Source: Haloarcula limicola (GTDB lineage Archaea; Halobacteriota; Halobacteria; Halobacteriales; Haloarculaceae). Taken from it: a DNA stretch of 64,000 nt. The notes under the pieces were generated by a model that searched no databases, was not told where the DNA came from, and saw nothing but the letters and a program-made list of their open reading frames with translations. Positions within the stretch are counted from its first letter, which is position 1. Each line of letters starts with the position of its first letter. The position numbers were made by a program, and so were the translations under genes. The stretch lies in contig NZ_WRXM01000002.1 in NCBI RefSeq assembly GCF_010119205.1, positions 674,982 through 738,981 of the forward strand, written 5' to 3'. Below are positions 1-8,090 of this stretch, piece by piece.

Positions 1-1026
1 ATCCGCGTCCCCGAGAAGTACGGCGTGAAGCAGGCCATCGGCGACACGATCGGGCCGGGCGGCATCTTCCGGGGCCTCCGGACCATCCCGACGATGCTCG
101 ATATCGCGAGCGACATGGAGGAGCTGTGTCCCGACGCCCTCCTGTTGAACTACACGAACCCGATGTCGATCCTCTGTCAGACGATGTTCGAGGCCACCGA
201 TATCGAGACGGTCGGCCTCTGCCACAGCGTCCCCCACACCGCCGAGGCCATCGCCGACTACGCCGGCGTCCCCGGAGACGAACTGGAGTACTGGGTCGCC
301 GGCGTCAACCACGTCGCGTGGTTCCTCGAAGCCAAACACGGCGGGGAGAGCGTCTATCCCGACCTCCGAGAGGCCTACGACGACGAGGAGACCTACGAGC
401 GCGACACCGTCCGCTTCGAGATGATGAAGCACTTCGGCTACTTCCCGACGGAGTCCTCGCATCACATGTCCGAGTACGTCCCCTACTTCCGGACCGACGA
501 GGACACCATCGAGGAGATGACCGGGACGGACTTCGCCGAGCGGATGCCCACCGGGACGTACCTCGAAGGGTGGCAGGCCCGCTCCGAGGAGCGCGACGAC
601 CCGGAACTGGACGTCGATCTGGACGAAGTGGGCGTCGAGCGCTCCGAGGAGTACGCCTCTCGGCTCATCCACTCCCTGGAGACGGACACCACCCGTCGGC
701 TGAACCTCAACGTCAGCAACGAGACGAACGCCATCGAGTCCCTGCCGACCGACGCCTGCGTCGAAGTCCCCGTCCTCGTCGACGGCACCGGTCTCCGGCC
801 GTGTTCGGTCGGCGAACTCCCGAAGTCGATCCGGACCTTCCCCCAGCAACACGTCGCCGTCCAGCAGCTCGTCGTCGAGGGCGCGCTGGAGAACGACCGC
901 GAGAAGATCCACCGGGCCGTCAAGCAGGACCCGCTGACGGCGGCCGAACTGACGCTGCCCGAGATCCACGAGATGACCGAGGAACTGCTCGCGAAGAACG
1001 AGGCGTACCTGCCGACGCTTCGCTGA
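1..1026 (+). CDS. GH4 family alpha-galactosidase, 5' truncated by window edge
   Basis: Glycoside hydrolase family 4 enzyme of the MelA type, which hydrolyses alpha-galactosides (or related alpha-glycosides) by an NAD+- and Mn2+-dependent redox mechanism in the cytoplasm. The reading frame is open from base 1, so the N-terminal Rossmann part is missing and the GTG at 25 is only an internal codon. Visible family motifs are NYTNPM (substrate loop), GLCHS with the metal-binding Cys, and GVNHVAW with the metal-binding His. It ends at TGA 1024-1026, 74 bp before the convergent ABC ATPase gene. With dgoD and bgaH nearby it suggests galactoside use. Family assignment is firm; substrate is inferred. 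Confidence 0.88.
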   Translation: MRVPEKYGVKQAIGDTIGPGGIFRGLRTIPTMLDIASDMEELCPDALLLNYTNPMSILCQTMFEATDIETVGLCHSVPHTAEAIADYAGVPGDELEYWVAGVNHVAWFLEAKHGGESVYPDLREAYDDEETYERDTVRFEMMKHFGYFPTESSHHMSEYVPYFRTDEDTIEEMTGTDFAERMPTGTYLEGWQARSEERDDPELDVDLDEVGVERSEEYASRLIHSLETDTTRRLNLNVSNETNAIESLPTDACVEVPVLVDGTGLRPCSVGELPKSIRTFPQQHVAVQQLVVEGALENDREKIHRAVKQDPLTAAELTLPEIHEMTEELLAKNEAYLPTLR

Positions 1027-1100
1027 TTTCCAGTCCGACTACCGCTTCTTCTCTCCGCTTCGACTGAGAAGCTCCGCGGTCTCCGACGGACCGCCGCCGG

Positions 1101-2282
1101 TCACTCGACGCCGATCTCGACGCCGTTGACGTCGTCGAGGCCGGCCAGCGCCGCCACGTCGTCGCTGTCCGGGGGCGCACGGTTCCGCAGCGCCTCGCCG
1201 GTCTCGCCGTCGAAGAGGTGGATGCGGTCCTGGGGAAACTGCACGGTGAGCGTGCGACCGGACTCGATGACGATGTCGCCCTCCAGCGTCGCAGTGTACT
1301 GCTCGCCGCCGATGTCGAGGTAGACGTAGCTCACGTCGCCGAGCGGTTCGGTGACCTTCACCGTCGGCGAGATGGCGTTGTGCGTCCCCTCCGGCACCGC
1401 TTTCACGTCCTCCGGGCGGATACCGAGCGTGAGCCGCGGGCCGTGGCCCTCGACGTCGGCGTAGACGTCGTCGTCGAGCTCGTACTCGAAGGCGTCGTGG
1501 ACGAGCGTCGGCGTCGCCCCCGAGGTGTCGAGTTCGACGTCGAAGAAGTTCATCGAGGGTGACCCGATGAACCCCGCGACGAAGCGGTTGGCCGGTTCGT
1601 GGTAACACTCTAACGGGGTTCCGAGTTGCTGGAGTCGGCCGTCGTCGAGCACGGCGATGCGGTCGGACATCGTCATCGCCTCGGTCTGGTCGTGGGTGAC
1701 GTAGATAGTCGTCACGCCGAACTCCTGCTGGAGTTCCTGGAGTTCGGTCCGCATCTGCGTGCGGAGCTTCGCGTCCAGGTTCGACAGCGGTTCGTCCATC
1801 AGGAACACCTCGGGTTCGCGGACGATGGCCCGACCCAGCGCGACGCGCTGTTGCTGGCCGCCGGATAGCTCGTCGGGCTTCTTATCGAGGAGTCCGCCGA
1901 TACCCATCATGTCGGCCGCGTTCTGGACCCGGTCGGATATCTCGTCCTTCGAGAGGTCCGTCGTCATCTTCAGCCCGAAGGCCATGTTCTCGCGGGCCGT
2001 CATGTGGGGGTACAGCGCGTAGCTCTGGAACACCATCGCCATGTTGCGCGACTTGGGTTTCTTCTCGGTGACGTCCTCGCCGTCGAGGACGACTTCCCCC
2101 TCCGTGGGGTTCTCCAACCCGGCGATCATCCGCAGCGTCGTCGATTTGCCACAGCCCGACGGCCCGACGAGGACGACGAACTCGCCGTCCTCGATCTCCG
2201 CGTCGAACGAATCGACCGCGACGATGTCGCCGCCGTCGTCGTGGAACACCTTCGTGAGGTCTCGTATCTCTAGCTCGCCCAT
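1101..2282 (-). CDS. Sugar ABC transporter ATP-binding protein (MalK/UgpC/MsmX type)
   Basis: 393-residue ATPase of the carbohydrate-uptake CUT1 class that drives import of oligosaccharides or galactosides at the cytoplasmic membrane. The N-terminal half has Walker A GPSGCGKST, the signature LSGGQQQR, Walker B VFLMDEP and the D-loop SNLDAKLR. The C-terminal ~130 residues are the TOBE/OB-fold regulatory domain typical of MalK and UgpC. An in-frame extension exists upstream, but the ATG at 2282 starts the conserved N-terminus (MGELEIRDLTKVF) and has a TATA-like box 26-31 bp upstream, predicting a leaderless mRNA. Permeases and binding protein are not in the window; they may lie to the left of base 1. 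Confidence 0.93.
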   Translation of the reverse strand: MGELEIRDLTKVFHDDGGDIVAVDSFDAEIEDGEFVVLVGPSGCGKSTTLRMIAGLENPTEGEVVLDGEDVTEKKPKSRNMAMVFQSYALYPHMTARENMAFGLKMTTDLSKDEISDRVQNAADMMGIGGLLDKKPDELSGGQQQRVALGRAIVREPEVFLMDEPLSNLDAKLRTQMRTELQELQQEFGVTTIYVTHDQTEAMTMSDRIAVLDDGRLQQLGTPLECYHEPANRFVAGFIGSPSMNFFDVELDTSGATPTLVHDAFEYELDDDVYADVEGHGPRLTLGIRPEDVKAVPEGTHNAISPTVKVTEPLGDVSYVYLDIGGEQYTATLEGDIVIESGRTLTVQFPQDRIHLFDGETGEALRNRAPPDSDDVAALAGLDDVNGVEIGVE

Positions 2283-2307
2283 GCCACATCCACTATTGTA
2301 GGAGGTG

Positions 2308-2313
2308 TTAAAT
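2308..2313 (-). promoter_or_regulatory. TATA-like box for the sugar ABC ATPase gene
   Basis: ATTTAA on the minus strand centred 28 bp before the ATG at 2282, the spacing expected for a leaderless haloarchaeal transcript. No Shine-Dalgarno sequence precedes the start. Confidence 0.55.
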
Positions 2314-2372
2314 CTTGCCACGAGCCGCGTCGACAGTTGCAGTAACGCTACCCGCCGAACTCCCCGTGAGCG

Positions 2373-2388
2373 TTTCCGATGCGTGAAC
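2373..2388. promoter_or_regulatory. Weak copy of the galactose-locus palindrome
   Basis: The sequence around GATGCGTGAAC keeps the GTGAAC half and most of the spacer of the motif repeated upstream of dgoD, but the left half is degenerate (TTTCC instead of TTCAC). It lies about 60 bp upstream of the TATA-like box of the ABC ATPase gene. Possibly a low-affinity site of the same regulator. Confidence 0.3.
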
Positions 2389-2449
2389 GAATCGCGCTCG
2401 GAATCGGTCGGCGAGAACGCATCGACGAGAGTAGCGTCGGGGTAGCCGA

Positions 2450-3634
2450 CTACCACTCGGCGACGCTGCCGTCGTCGTGTCGCCACACCGGATTGTGCCA
2501 GTCGACGTCCTTCTCGGCCTGCTCGCGGACGTAGTCCTCGTTTATCTCGACGCCCAGTCCGGGGTCCGTGGGGACGCTGACGAACCCGTCCTCGTACTCG
2601 AAGACCGACGGGTCTTCGAGGTAGTCCAGCACGTCCGTCGTCTCGTTGTAGTGGATGTTCAGGCTCTGCTCCTGGATGAGGGCGTTCGGCGAGCAGGCGT
2701 CGACCTGCACGCAGGAGGCCAGCGCGAGGGGGCCGAGCGGACAGTGCGGAGCCATCGCCACGTCGTAGGCCTCGGCCATCGACGCGATCTTCTTGACCTC
2801 GGTGATGCCGCCGGCGTGCGAGAGGTCCGGCTGGATGACGTCGACGGCACCGTCCTCGAACACTTCCTTGTAGTCCCACCGGGAGAACATCCGCTCGCCG
2901 GTGGCGATGGGGATCGTCGTGTGGGCGGCGATGTCCGGCAGCGCCTCGTTGTGCTCCGGGAGGACGGGCTCCTCGATGAACATCGGTTCGTACGGTTCGA
3001 GCGCCTTGGCGAGGCGCTTGGCCATCGGCTTCGTGACGCGGCCGTGGAAGTCGACGCCGATGTCGACCTCGTCGCCGACCGCCTCGCGCACCTCGCGCAG
3101 GCGGGTCGCGGCGGCCTCGACCGACGCCGGGTCGTCCACGCGCTCGATCGCCGGCGTCGCGTTCATCTTCAGGGCCGAGAAGCCCGCCTCGACCTGCTCG
3201 CGGGCCTGTTCGGCGACGTCAGAGGGCTCGTCACCGCCGATCCACTGATAGACGCGGATCCGGTCGCGGGCGGCCCCGCCGAGCAGCTGATGGACCGAGA
3301 CGCCCAACTGCTTGCCCTTGATGTCCCACAGCGCCTGGTCGATACCCGCGATGGCGGACATGAGAATCGGGCCGCCGCGGTAGAACCCGCCGCGGTACAT
3401 CGTCTGCCAGTGGTCCTCGATGTCCGCCGGGTCCACCCCGAGCAGGTAGTTCTCCATGAGTTCCTCGACGGCCGCTCTGACCGTGTGAGAGCGGCCCTCG
3501 ACGACCGGTTCGCCCCAGCCGACGGTGCCGTCGGCCGTCTCGACCCGGAGGAAGAGCCATCGCGGCGGCACCTCGAACAGCTCGTAGTCGACGATGCGGT
3601 TCCCGGTTCCGTCGTCGGTGGCGTTCGAACTCAT
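2450..3634 (-). CDS. dgoD: D-galactonate dehydratase (mandelate racemase/enolase superfamily)
   Basis: 394-residue cytoplasmic enzyme that dehydrates D-galactonate to 2-keto-3-deoxygalactonate. The match to bacterial DgoD is strong over the whole length: PPRWLFL near the N-terminus, FYRGGPILMSAIAGIDQALWDIKGK, VDFHGRV, FIEEPV, GERMFSR, QPDLSHAGGITE, APHCPLGP and the C-terminal NPVWRHDDGSVAEW. The Asp/Glu/Glu metal ligands and the catalytic His residues fall in these motifs. The frame is open further upstream, but conservation begins just after the ATG at 3634. That ATG overlaps the stop of an upstream mini-ORF by ATGA. The predicted promoter lies at 3769-3776 with palindromic operator candidates above it. 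Confidence 0.93.
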   Translation of the reverse strand: MSSNATDDGTGNRIVDYELFEVPPRWLFLRVETADGTVGWGEPVVEGRSHTVRAAVEELMENYLLGVDPADIEDHWQTMYRGGFYRGGPILMSAIAGIDQALWDIKGKQLGVSVHQLLGGAARDRIRVYQWIGGDEPSDVAEQAREQVEAGFSALKMNATPAIERVDDPASVEAAATRLREVREAVGDEVDIGVDFHGRVTKPMAKRLAKALEPYEPMFIEEPVLPEHNEALPDIAAHTTIPIATGERMFSRWDYKEVFEDGAVDVIQPDLSHAGGITEVKKIASMAEAYDVAMAPHCPLGPLALASCVQVDACSPNALIQEQSLNIHYNETTDVLDYLEDPSVFEYEDGFVSVPTDPGLGVEINEDYVREQAEKDVDWHNPVWRHDDGSVAEW

Positions 3635-3744
3635 CGGTGACGCCGCGAGCGAACGGAGAGAGTCGTCGTCGGTGCTTCGTCGCTGTCGAGGCCCGCAGCG
3701 GCGCGTTTCGTCTCGCGGCGCGCGGGTCGTGTGTCGTTTGGCAT
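3631..3744 (-). promoter_or_regulatory. Leaderless upstream mini-ORF coupled to dgoD (37 codons)
   Basis: An ATG at 3744 sits 28 bp from the centre of a TATA-like box, so the mRNA probably begins at or next to it. It opens a 37-codon frame whose TGA overlaps the dgoD start as ATGA. The predicted peptide is Arg-rich (RPARRETKR in the middle, RSRRHR at the end), unlike normal acidic haloarchaeal proteins. This suggests that translation, not the peptide, is its purpose: leaderless loading and coupled re-initiation at dgoD. Confidence 0.45.
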
Positions 3745-3768
3745 CGTGCGGGGATTTGTGAACGGCCC

Positions 3769-3776
3769 ATTTAATC
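3769..3776 (-). promoter_or_regulatory. TATA-like box for the dgoD transcript
   Basis: GATTAAAT on the minus strand, 28 bp before the mini-ORF ATG at 3744. The nearest palindromic operator candidate (3812-3827) lies about 35 bp upstream of it, a position suited to an activator. Confidence 0.5.
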
Positions 3777-3811
3777 GTTGTGTCGACAGCTGCGAGACCA
3801 TGTCGATGGCT

Positions 3812-3827
3812 TTCACGGTGTGTGAAC
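3812..3827. promoter_or_regulatory. Operator candidate, palindrome copy 1 (TTCAC-N5-GTGAAC)
   Basis: TTCACGGTGTGTGAAC, an inverted repeat of TTCAC and GTGAA with a 5-bp spacer. It is the copy closest to the dgoD promoter. Near-identical copies lie at 4007 and 4197, and a GTGAAC half-site lies at 3757-3762 between the TATA box and the predicted start. Confidence 0.5.
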
Positions 3828-4006
3828 GATATACCGCCGCTCTCCGGCTGATCGAACCCGAGGCCGGCCGGACGGTCCATGCGAGTTGTGGGCAATCAAC
3901 ACTTAGTCGCGCCGAACCGCCGCGCGTGACCGCTCGAATCGTCGGTTCGCGCTCGCCACAGCGCTCGTCTCGGCCTCACCGCGACGAGAGTGGTTCGGTC
4001 AGGTAT

Positions 4007-4022
4007 TTCACGATGTGTGAAC
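4007..4022. promoter_or_regulatory. Operator candidate, palindrome copy 2
   Basis: TTCACGATGTGTGAAC, differing from copy 1 by one base and starting 195 bp from it. Confidence 0.5.
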
Positions 4023-4196
4023 AACAGGGACAGCTACCACTGATCCGCGTCTCTCGCCGATCGGCGAAACGCCGCGCTCGTCGAGGCCAGACGCGGCCGG
4101 TCGCGGCGGATCTCGGTCGTCGAACGGCGAAACGCCCATCCTCTGATAACATAGGTACATTCGTTATCTCGTTCGACCAGCTCGTGGACACCGAGA

Positions 4197-4213
4197 GTTC
4201 ACACATCGTGAAC
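4197..4213. promoter_or_regulatory. Operator candidate, palindrome copy 3 (inverted)
   Basis: GTTCACACATCGTGAAC, the exact reverse complement of copy 2 over 16 bases and a perfect 6+6 inverted repeat with a 5-bp spacer. It starts 190 bp from copy 2. Confidence 0.5.
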
Positions 4214-4483
4214 GGCCACGTAGAGGGGGGTGTCGGCTAACAGGCCGCCGCTGCCGCGCGAGTCGCGGCGAAAGCGAGCCGTCCGACCCTCGGCTGTCGG
4301 TCGACCTTCCGAGATCTGTTTCGGCAGGCATACGATTCTCGAAGCATTACTATATCTAATGTACCCATATCCACCCACATAATCTCCATACTCACATTCC
4401 TCTTCCTCTTTTTTAAGTATCTATTTTCGTAGAATGGCTCTAATATTCTTCTTTTATCTCTATATCTCGGTATTTGGATGGTT

Positions 4484-6472
4484 TTAGTCCAAAGATACCG
4501 TAGCTGCCGGCGTCTCGACGACGGCCACGTCGAACGCGCCGACGGTTTCGCCGCCGACGACGAACGCGGCGTCGGTCGGGGCGGAGAGCGATAGTTCCTC
4601 GCTCGTGAAGTTCGTCACCCACGCGTACCCGTTGCGCTCGGCGACGCGAACGCCCTCGGGGAACCGAGACGTGTGCGCGACGTTCGCCGCGCCCAGCAGG
4701 TCCGTCACCAGCCCGTCGGCGAGTCGGTCCGTGGGCCAGCAGCCACAGTAGGTGACGCTCCCCCGGCCGCGGTCAGTGCGGGTGACGGCCGTCCGCCCCT
4801 CGGCGACGCCCGCGGTGTACTCCCCGACGGCGGTCGCCCCCTCCGCGTCGAGCCAACTGGCCCACGTCCGGTAATCGTGGGTCTCGCCGTCGTAGCGAAG
4901 TCGGGTCGGCATCCCGTCGGGGAGGCTCTCGTGCTGGTCCACGCGCACGCCCGCGAGGTCGGCCAGCGGTCCCGGCGCGAGCGACTCGTGAAGCTGGTTG
5001 TGCGGGTCCTTCTCGCCGGTACGCGCGCCGAACAGGAGGTGACCGCCGTCCGCGACGTAGGCTTCGAGGTGCGCCGCGAGGTCGTCGCCCACCAGATAGA
5101 GCGTCGGCGCGACGGCGGCCGCGTAATCGTCGAGATCGCTCGTCGGCGAGACGACGTCGACCTGCACGCCCCGCGCGCGGAGCGCGTCGTAGTACGCCCG
5201 GAGGTGCGACCAGTAGTGCCAGTGAGGCGAGTGGGGTTGATTCTCGGTCGCCCAGAGGCTCTCGTAGTCGTGCAAGAGGGCGACGGGCGCGTCGACCGGT
5301 TCCAGATCGAACAGTTCGTCGGCGGCCGCCGCGGCGTCGTCGTACCCTCGGTCGGGGCTGCCGTCCTGCTTTCGGAGGCCCGCGTGGTACTGCTCCTGAC
5401 CCTCTCGACAGCGCCGCCAGCGGAAGTAGAGCACTTCGTCGGCCCCGTGGGCGACGGCCTGGTGCGCCCACAGTCGCATCGCGCCCTCAGCCGGTTGGGG
5501 GGCGTGGGGCGGCCAGTTCACGTCGCCGGGTTGCTGTTCGAGCACCCAGAAGGGCGCGCGCTTCGCGCCGCGGTAGAGGTCGTGGTTCATCGCCACCTCG
5601 TCCGGGTCGCCCGCGCGCAGTTCGTCCGTCGTCGCCTGCCCCGGCCGCCGGTCCTGGACGAACCCCGTCGGGTACGAGTCCCACCCGAGGAAGTCGAGGT
5701 CGTCGGCCAGCGAGTGGGCGTCGAGCGCGCCGAAGTCGCCCATGAAGTTGTGCGTGACGAACCAGTCGTCGTTCGCCTCGCGGATCAGGTCGGCGTGCAG
5801 GCGGTTGTACTCGGCGACGCTGTCGCTGGCGAAGCGGTGGTAGTCGAGCAGGCGCGAGGGATGGTGCTCGGCGGGTGTCAGACCGGGCGGGTCGACGGCC
5901 TCGAAGGACGGATACTGCTGGCTCCAGAACGTGTTGCCCCACGCCTCGTTCAGCGCCTCGACCTCCTCGTACTTCGCTTCCAGCCACTCACGGAATGCGG
6001 CCGCGCAGTCCTCGCAGTAACAGCGGACGGTGTCGTGACAGCCGTACTCGTTGTCGGCCTGCCAGCCCGCGACGTGGGGATTGTCGGCGTAGCGCTCGGT
6101 CACCTTCCGGACGATGCGTTCGGTCTCCTCGCGGTAGGTCGGCGAGTTGAAGCAGGTGAATCGGCGGCTCCCCCACTCCCGCGGCGTCCCATCGGGGTCG
6201 GCCTGCCGAATGTCCGGGTGTTCGTCGACCAGCCACTTCGGCGGCGTCGCCGTCGGCGTACAAAGCACCGCCTCCATCCCGTGGTCGCCGACGAGCCCGA
6301 TCGCTTCGTCCAGCCACGCGAAGTCGAACTCGCCGTGTTCGGGTTCGATGCGGCCCCACGCGAACTCCCCCATGCGGACGTACGAAAGTCCCGCCTCGGC
6401 CATCTGTCGCACGTCCGTCTCCCAGCGCTCGTCGGGCCAGTGCTCCGGAAAGTAGCAGACACCGATGGTCAT
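4484..6472 (-). CDS. bgaH: GH42 beta-galactosidase
   Basis: 662-residue intracellular enzyme of family GH42 hydrolysing beta-galactosides, close in length to the known haloarchaeal BgaH. The N-terminal TIM barrel starts with CYFPEHWP. The acid/base is Glu142 in the ADNEYG motif and the nucleophile is Glu312 in VLEQQPG, matching the spacing known for Thermus A4 beta-galactosidase. Cys107, Cys151, Cys153 and Cys156 (the CYCEDC motif) form the zinc site of this subgroup. A trimerisation domain and a small C-terminal beta domain follow. GGAGG lies 4 nt before the ATG at 6472. Products would feed the DgoD route. Confidence 0.95.
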   Translation of the reverse strand: MTIGVCYFPEHWPDERWETDVRQMAEAGLSYVRMGEFAWGRIEPEHGEFDFAWLDEAIGLVGDHGMEAVLCTPTATPPKWLVDEHPDIRQADPDGTPREWGSRRFTCFNSPTYREETERIVRKVTERYADNPHVAGWQADNEYGCHDTVRCYCEDCAAAFREWLEAKYEEVEALNEAWGNTFWSQQYPSFEAVDPPGLTPAEHHPSRLLDYHRFASDSVAEYNRLHADLIREANDDWFVTHNFMGDFGALDAHSLADDLDFLGWDSYPTGFVQDRRPGQATTDELRAGDPDEVAMNHDLYRGAKRAPFWVLEQQPGDVNWPPHAPQPAEGAMRLWAHQAVAHGADEVLYFRWRRCREGQEQYHAGLRKQDGSPDRGYDDAAAAADELFDLEPVDAPVALLHDYESLWATENQPHSPHWHYWSHLRAYYDALRARGVQVDVVSPTSDLDDYAAAVAPTLYLVGDDLAAHLEAYVADGGHLLFGARTGEKDPHNQLHESLAPGPLADLAGVRVDQHESLPDGMPTRLRYDGETHDYRTWASWLDAEGATAVGEYTAGVAEGRTAVTRTDRGRGSVTYCGCWPTDRLADGLVTDLLGAANVAHTSRFPEGVRVAERNGYAWVTNFTSEELSLSAPTDAAFVVGGETVGAFDVAVVETPAATVSLD

Positions 6473-6554
6473 ATCCCCTCCGCGTAGCGGGGTGACATAC
6501 GTCTTCCCCCGCCGCCCGAGCCGGGACCGGCGCGTAGCAAACGAAAGCGCACCG

Positions 6555-6560
6555 TTTTAA
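6555..6560 (+). promoter_or_regulatory. TATA-like box for the sulfatase-fold gene
   Basis: TTTTAA centred 28 bp upstream of the ATG at 6585, predicting a leaderless transcript. Confidence 0.5.
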
Positions 6561-6584
6561 TCTCCCGACCGAGTCCTAGCGCGT

Positions 6585-8087
6585 ATGACCGACACGGACG
6601 GGTCGAACGTCCTTTTCGTCGTTCTGGACACGGTTCGGAAGGACCGCCTGTCCGTCTACGACGACGACGTGGCGACGACGCCCAACCTGCGGGAGTTCGC
6701 CGAGGAGGCCGCCGTCTTCGAACAGGCCGTCGCGCCGGCCCCGTGGACGTTGCCCGTCCATGCGTCCCTGTTTACGGGCCTCTACCCCAGCGAACACGGT
6801 GCCACACAGGAGAATCCCTACCTCGAAGGGGCGACGACGCTCGCCGAGTCGCTGTCGGCGGCGGGCTACGACACCGCCTGTTACTCCTCGAACGCCTGGA
6901 TCACGAGCTACACGAACCTCACGGCCGGATTCGACGACCACGATAACTTCTTCCAGATCATGCCGAGCGAGCTGCTCTCGGGTCCGCTCGCGACGCTCTG
7001 GAAGACGATGAACGACAACGACACCCTGCGCGGGGTGGCCGACCGACTCGTCCAAGCGGGCAACAAGATTCACGAACACCTGGCGGAGGGCGGCGGCGGC
7101 GACACCAAGACGCCGCAGGTCGTCGATAGGACCATCGACTTCGTCGACGAGAGCGACGACTTCTTCGCGTTCATCAACCTGATGGACGCCCACCTCCCCT
7201 ACCACCCGCCAGAGGAGTACGCCGACCGATTCGCGCCCGGCGTCGACTCCACGGATGTCTGTCAGAACTCCAAGGAGTACAACTGCGGCGCGCGCGACAT
7301 CGACGACGAGGAGTGGAGAGACATCAAGGGCCTCTACGACGCGGAACTGGCCCACATCGACGACCAACTGGACCGCCTCTTCTCCCATCTCAAGGAGACC
7401 GGCCAGTGGGAGGACACCACCGTCGTCGTCTGTGCGGACCACGGCGAACTGTTCGGCGAACACGGCCTCTACGGCCACGAGTTCGGCATCTACGACCCGC
7501 TGGTGAACGTTCCGCTCATGGTGAAACACCCCGACGTCGAGCCCGACCGCGACGACGAGACGACGGTCGAACTCGTGGACATCTACCACACGATTCTGGA
7601 CGCCGCCGGCGCGGACGGTCGCGGCGAGTCGCTGCAGTCTCACCGCTCGCTGCTGTCGCCGGAGTACCGCGAGTTCGACGCCGACCTCGGCGGCGTCCCC
7701 CGCGGCGACGTGGGCTTCGTCGAGTACCACCAGCCGGTCGTCGAGTTGCGCCAACTGGAGGGGAAAGCCGAGGCCGCGGGCATCGAACTCGACGAGCAGT
7801 CGCGGTTCTACTCGCGGATGGGCGCGGCCCGGACCCCCGACTCGAAGTACATCCACTGCACGCGCATCCCCGACGAGGCCTACGACCTCGTCGAGGACCC
7901 CGGTGAGACGGCGAACCTCGCCGGAACGGACGCGGAGCCGTCCCACCTCGAAGACGCGCTGTGGGCGTTCCTCGACGAGGTTGACGCCGACTGGCCCGCG
8001 GAGGCCGACGGGGCCGACGGCGACGTGTTGAACGGGATGGACTCGGAGACGAAAGACCGCCTGCAGGACCTGGGCTACATCGACTAG
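6585..8087 (+). CDS. Sulfatase / alkaline-phosphatase superfamily hydrolase without FGly cysteine
   Basis: 500-residue protein with the sulfatase core: metal Asp in VVLDTVRKDR near residue 15, the nucleophile segment PWTLPVHASLFTGLYPSEHG at 53-71, and the CADHGELFGEHGLYGH metal motif. The formylglycine Cys (C-x-P-S-R) is replaced by Thr55, so it probably acts as a phosphodiesterase or phosphotransferase (compare LtaS, which uses Thr) and not as a true sulfatase. The C-terminus ends DLGYID. It is followed after 3 bp by a flippase-like membrane protein, so the pair may act on lipid-linked or surface glycans. No signal peptide is visible. Confidence 0.85.
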   Translation: MTDTDGSNVLFVVLDTVRKDRLSVYDDDVATTPNLREFAEEAAVFEQAVAPAPWTLPVHASLFTGLYPSEHGATQENPYLEGATTLAESLSAAGYDTACYSSNAWITSYTNLTAGFDDHDNFFQIMPSELLSGPLATLWKTMNDNDTLRGVADRLVQAGNKIHEHLAEGGGGDTKTPQVVDRTIDFVDESDDFFAFINLMDAHLPYHPPEEYADRFAPGVDSTDVCQNSKEYNCGARDIDDEEWRDIKGLYDAELAHIDDQLDRLFSHLKETGQWEDTTVVVCADHGELFGEHGLYGHEFGIYDPLVNVPLMVKHPDVEPDRDDETTVELVDIYHTILDAAGADGRGESLQSHRSLLSPEYREFDADLGGVPRGDVGFVEYHQPVVELRQLEGKAEAAGIELDEQSRFYSRMGAARTPDSKYIHCTRIPDEAYDLVEDPGETANLAGTDAEPSHLEDALWAFLDEVDADWPAEADGADGDVLNGMDSETKDRLQDLGYID

Positions 8088-8090
8088 CCA

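Larger units (their letters stand above)
3745..4483. other. Long non-coding leader between dgoD and bgaH, with AT-rich end
   Basis: No convincing gene lies here: the open frames are short and basic, and some run through the palindromes. The dgoD-proximal half carries the promoter and three operator candidates. Roughly 4331-4483 is strikingly AT-rich compared with its surroundings, with runs such as TTTTTTAAG. It lies immediately 3' of bgaH, so it may hold that gene's transcription terminator, or be a scar of an old insertion. Confidence 0.5.

Noticed and set aside
3976-4206. 76-codon minus-strand frame in the dgoD leader
   Set aside because: Its start and end coincide with the palindromes, composition is basic, and no family is recognisable.
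6469-6498. Nine-codon mini-ORF with ATGA overlap before bgaH
   Set aside because: No TATA-like box at the expected distance, and bgaH has its own GGAGG site, so the overlap is probably chance.
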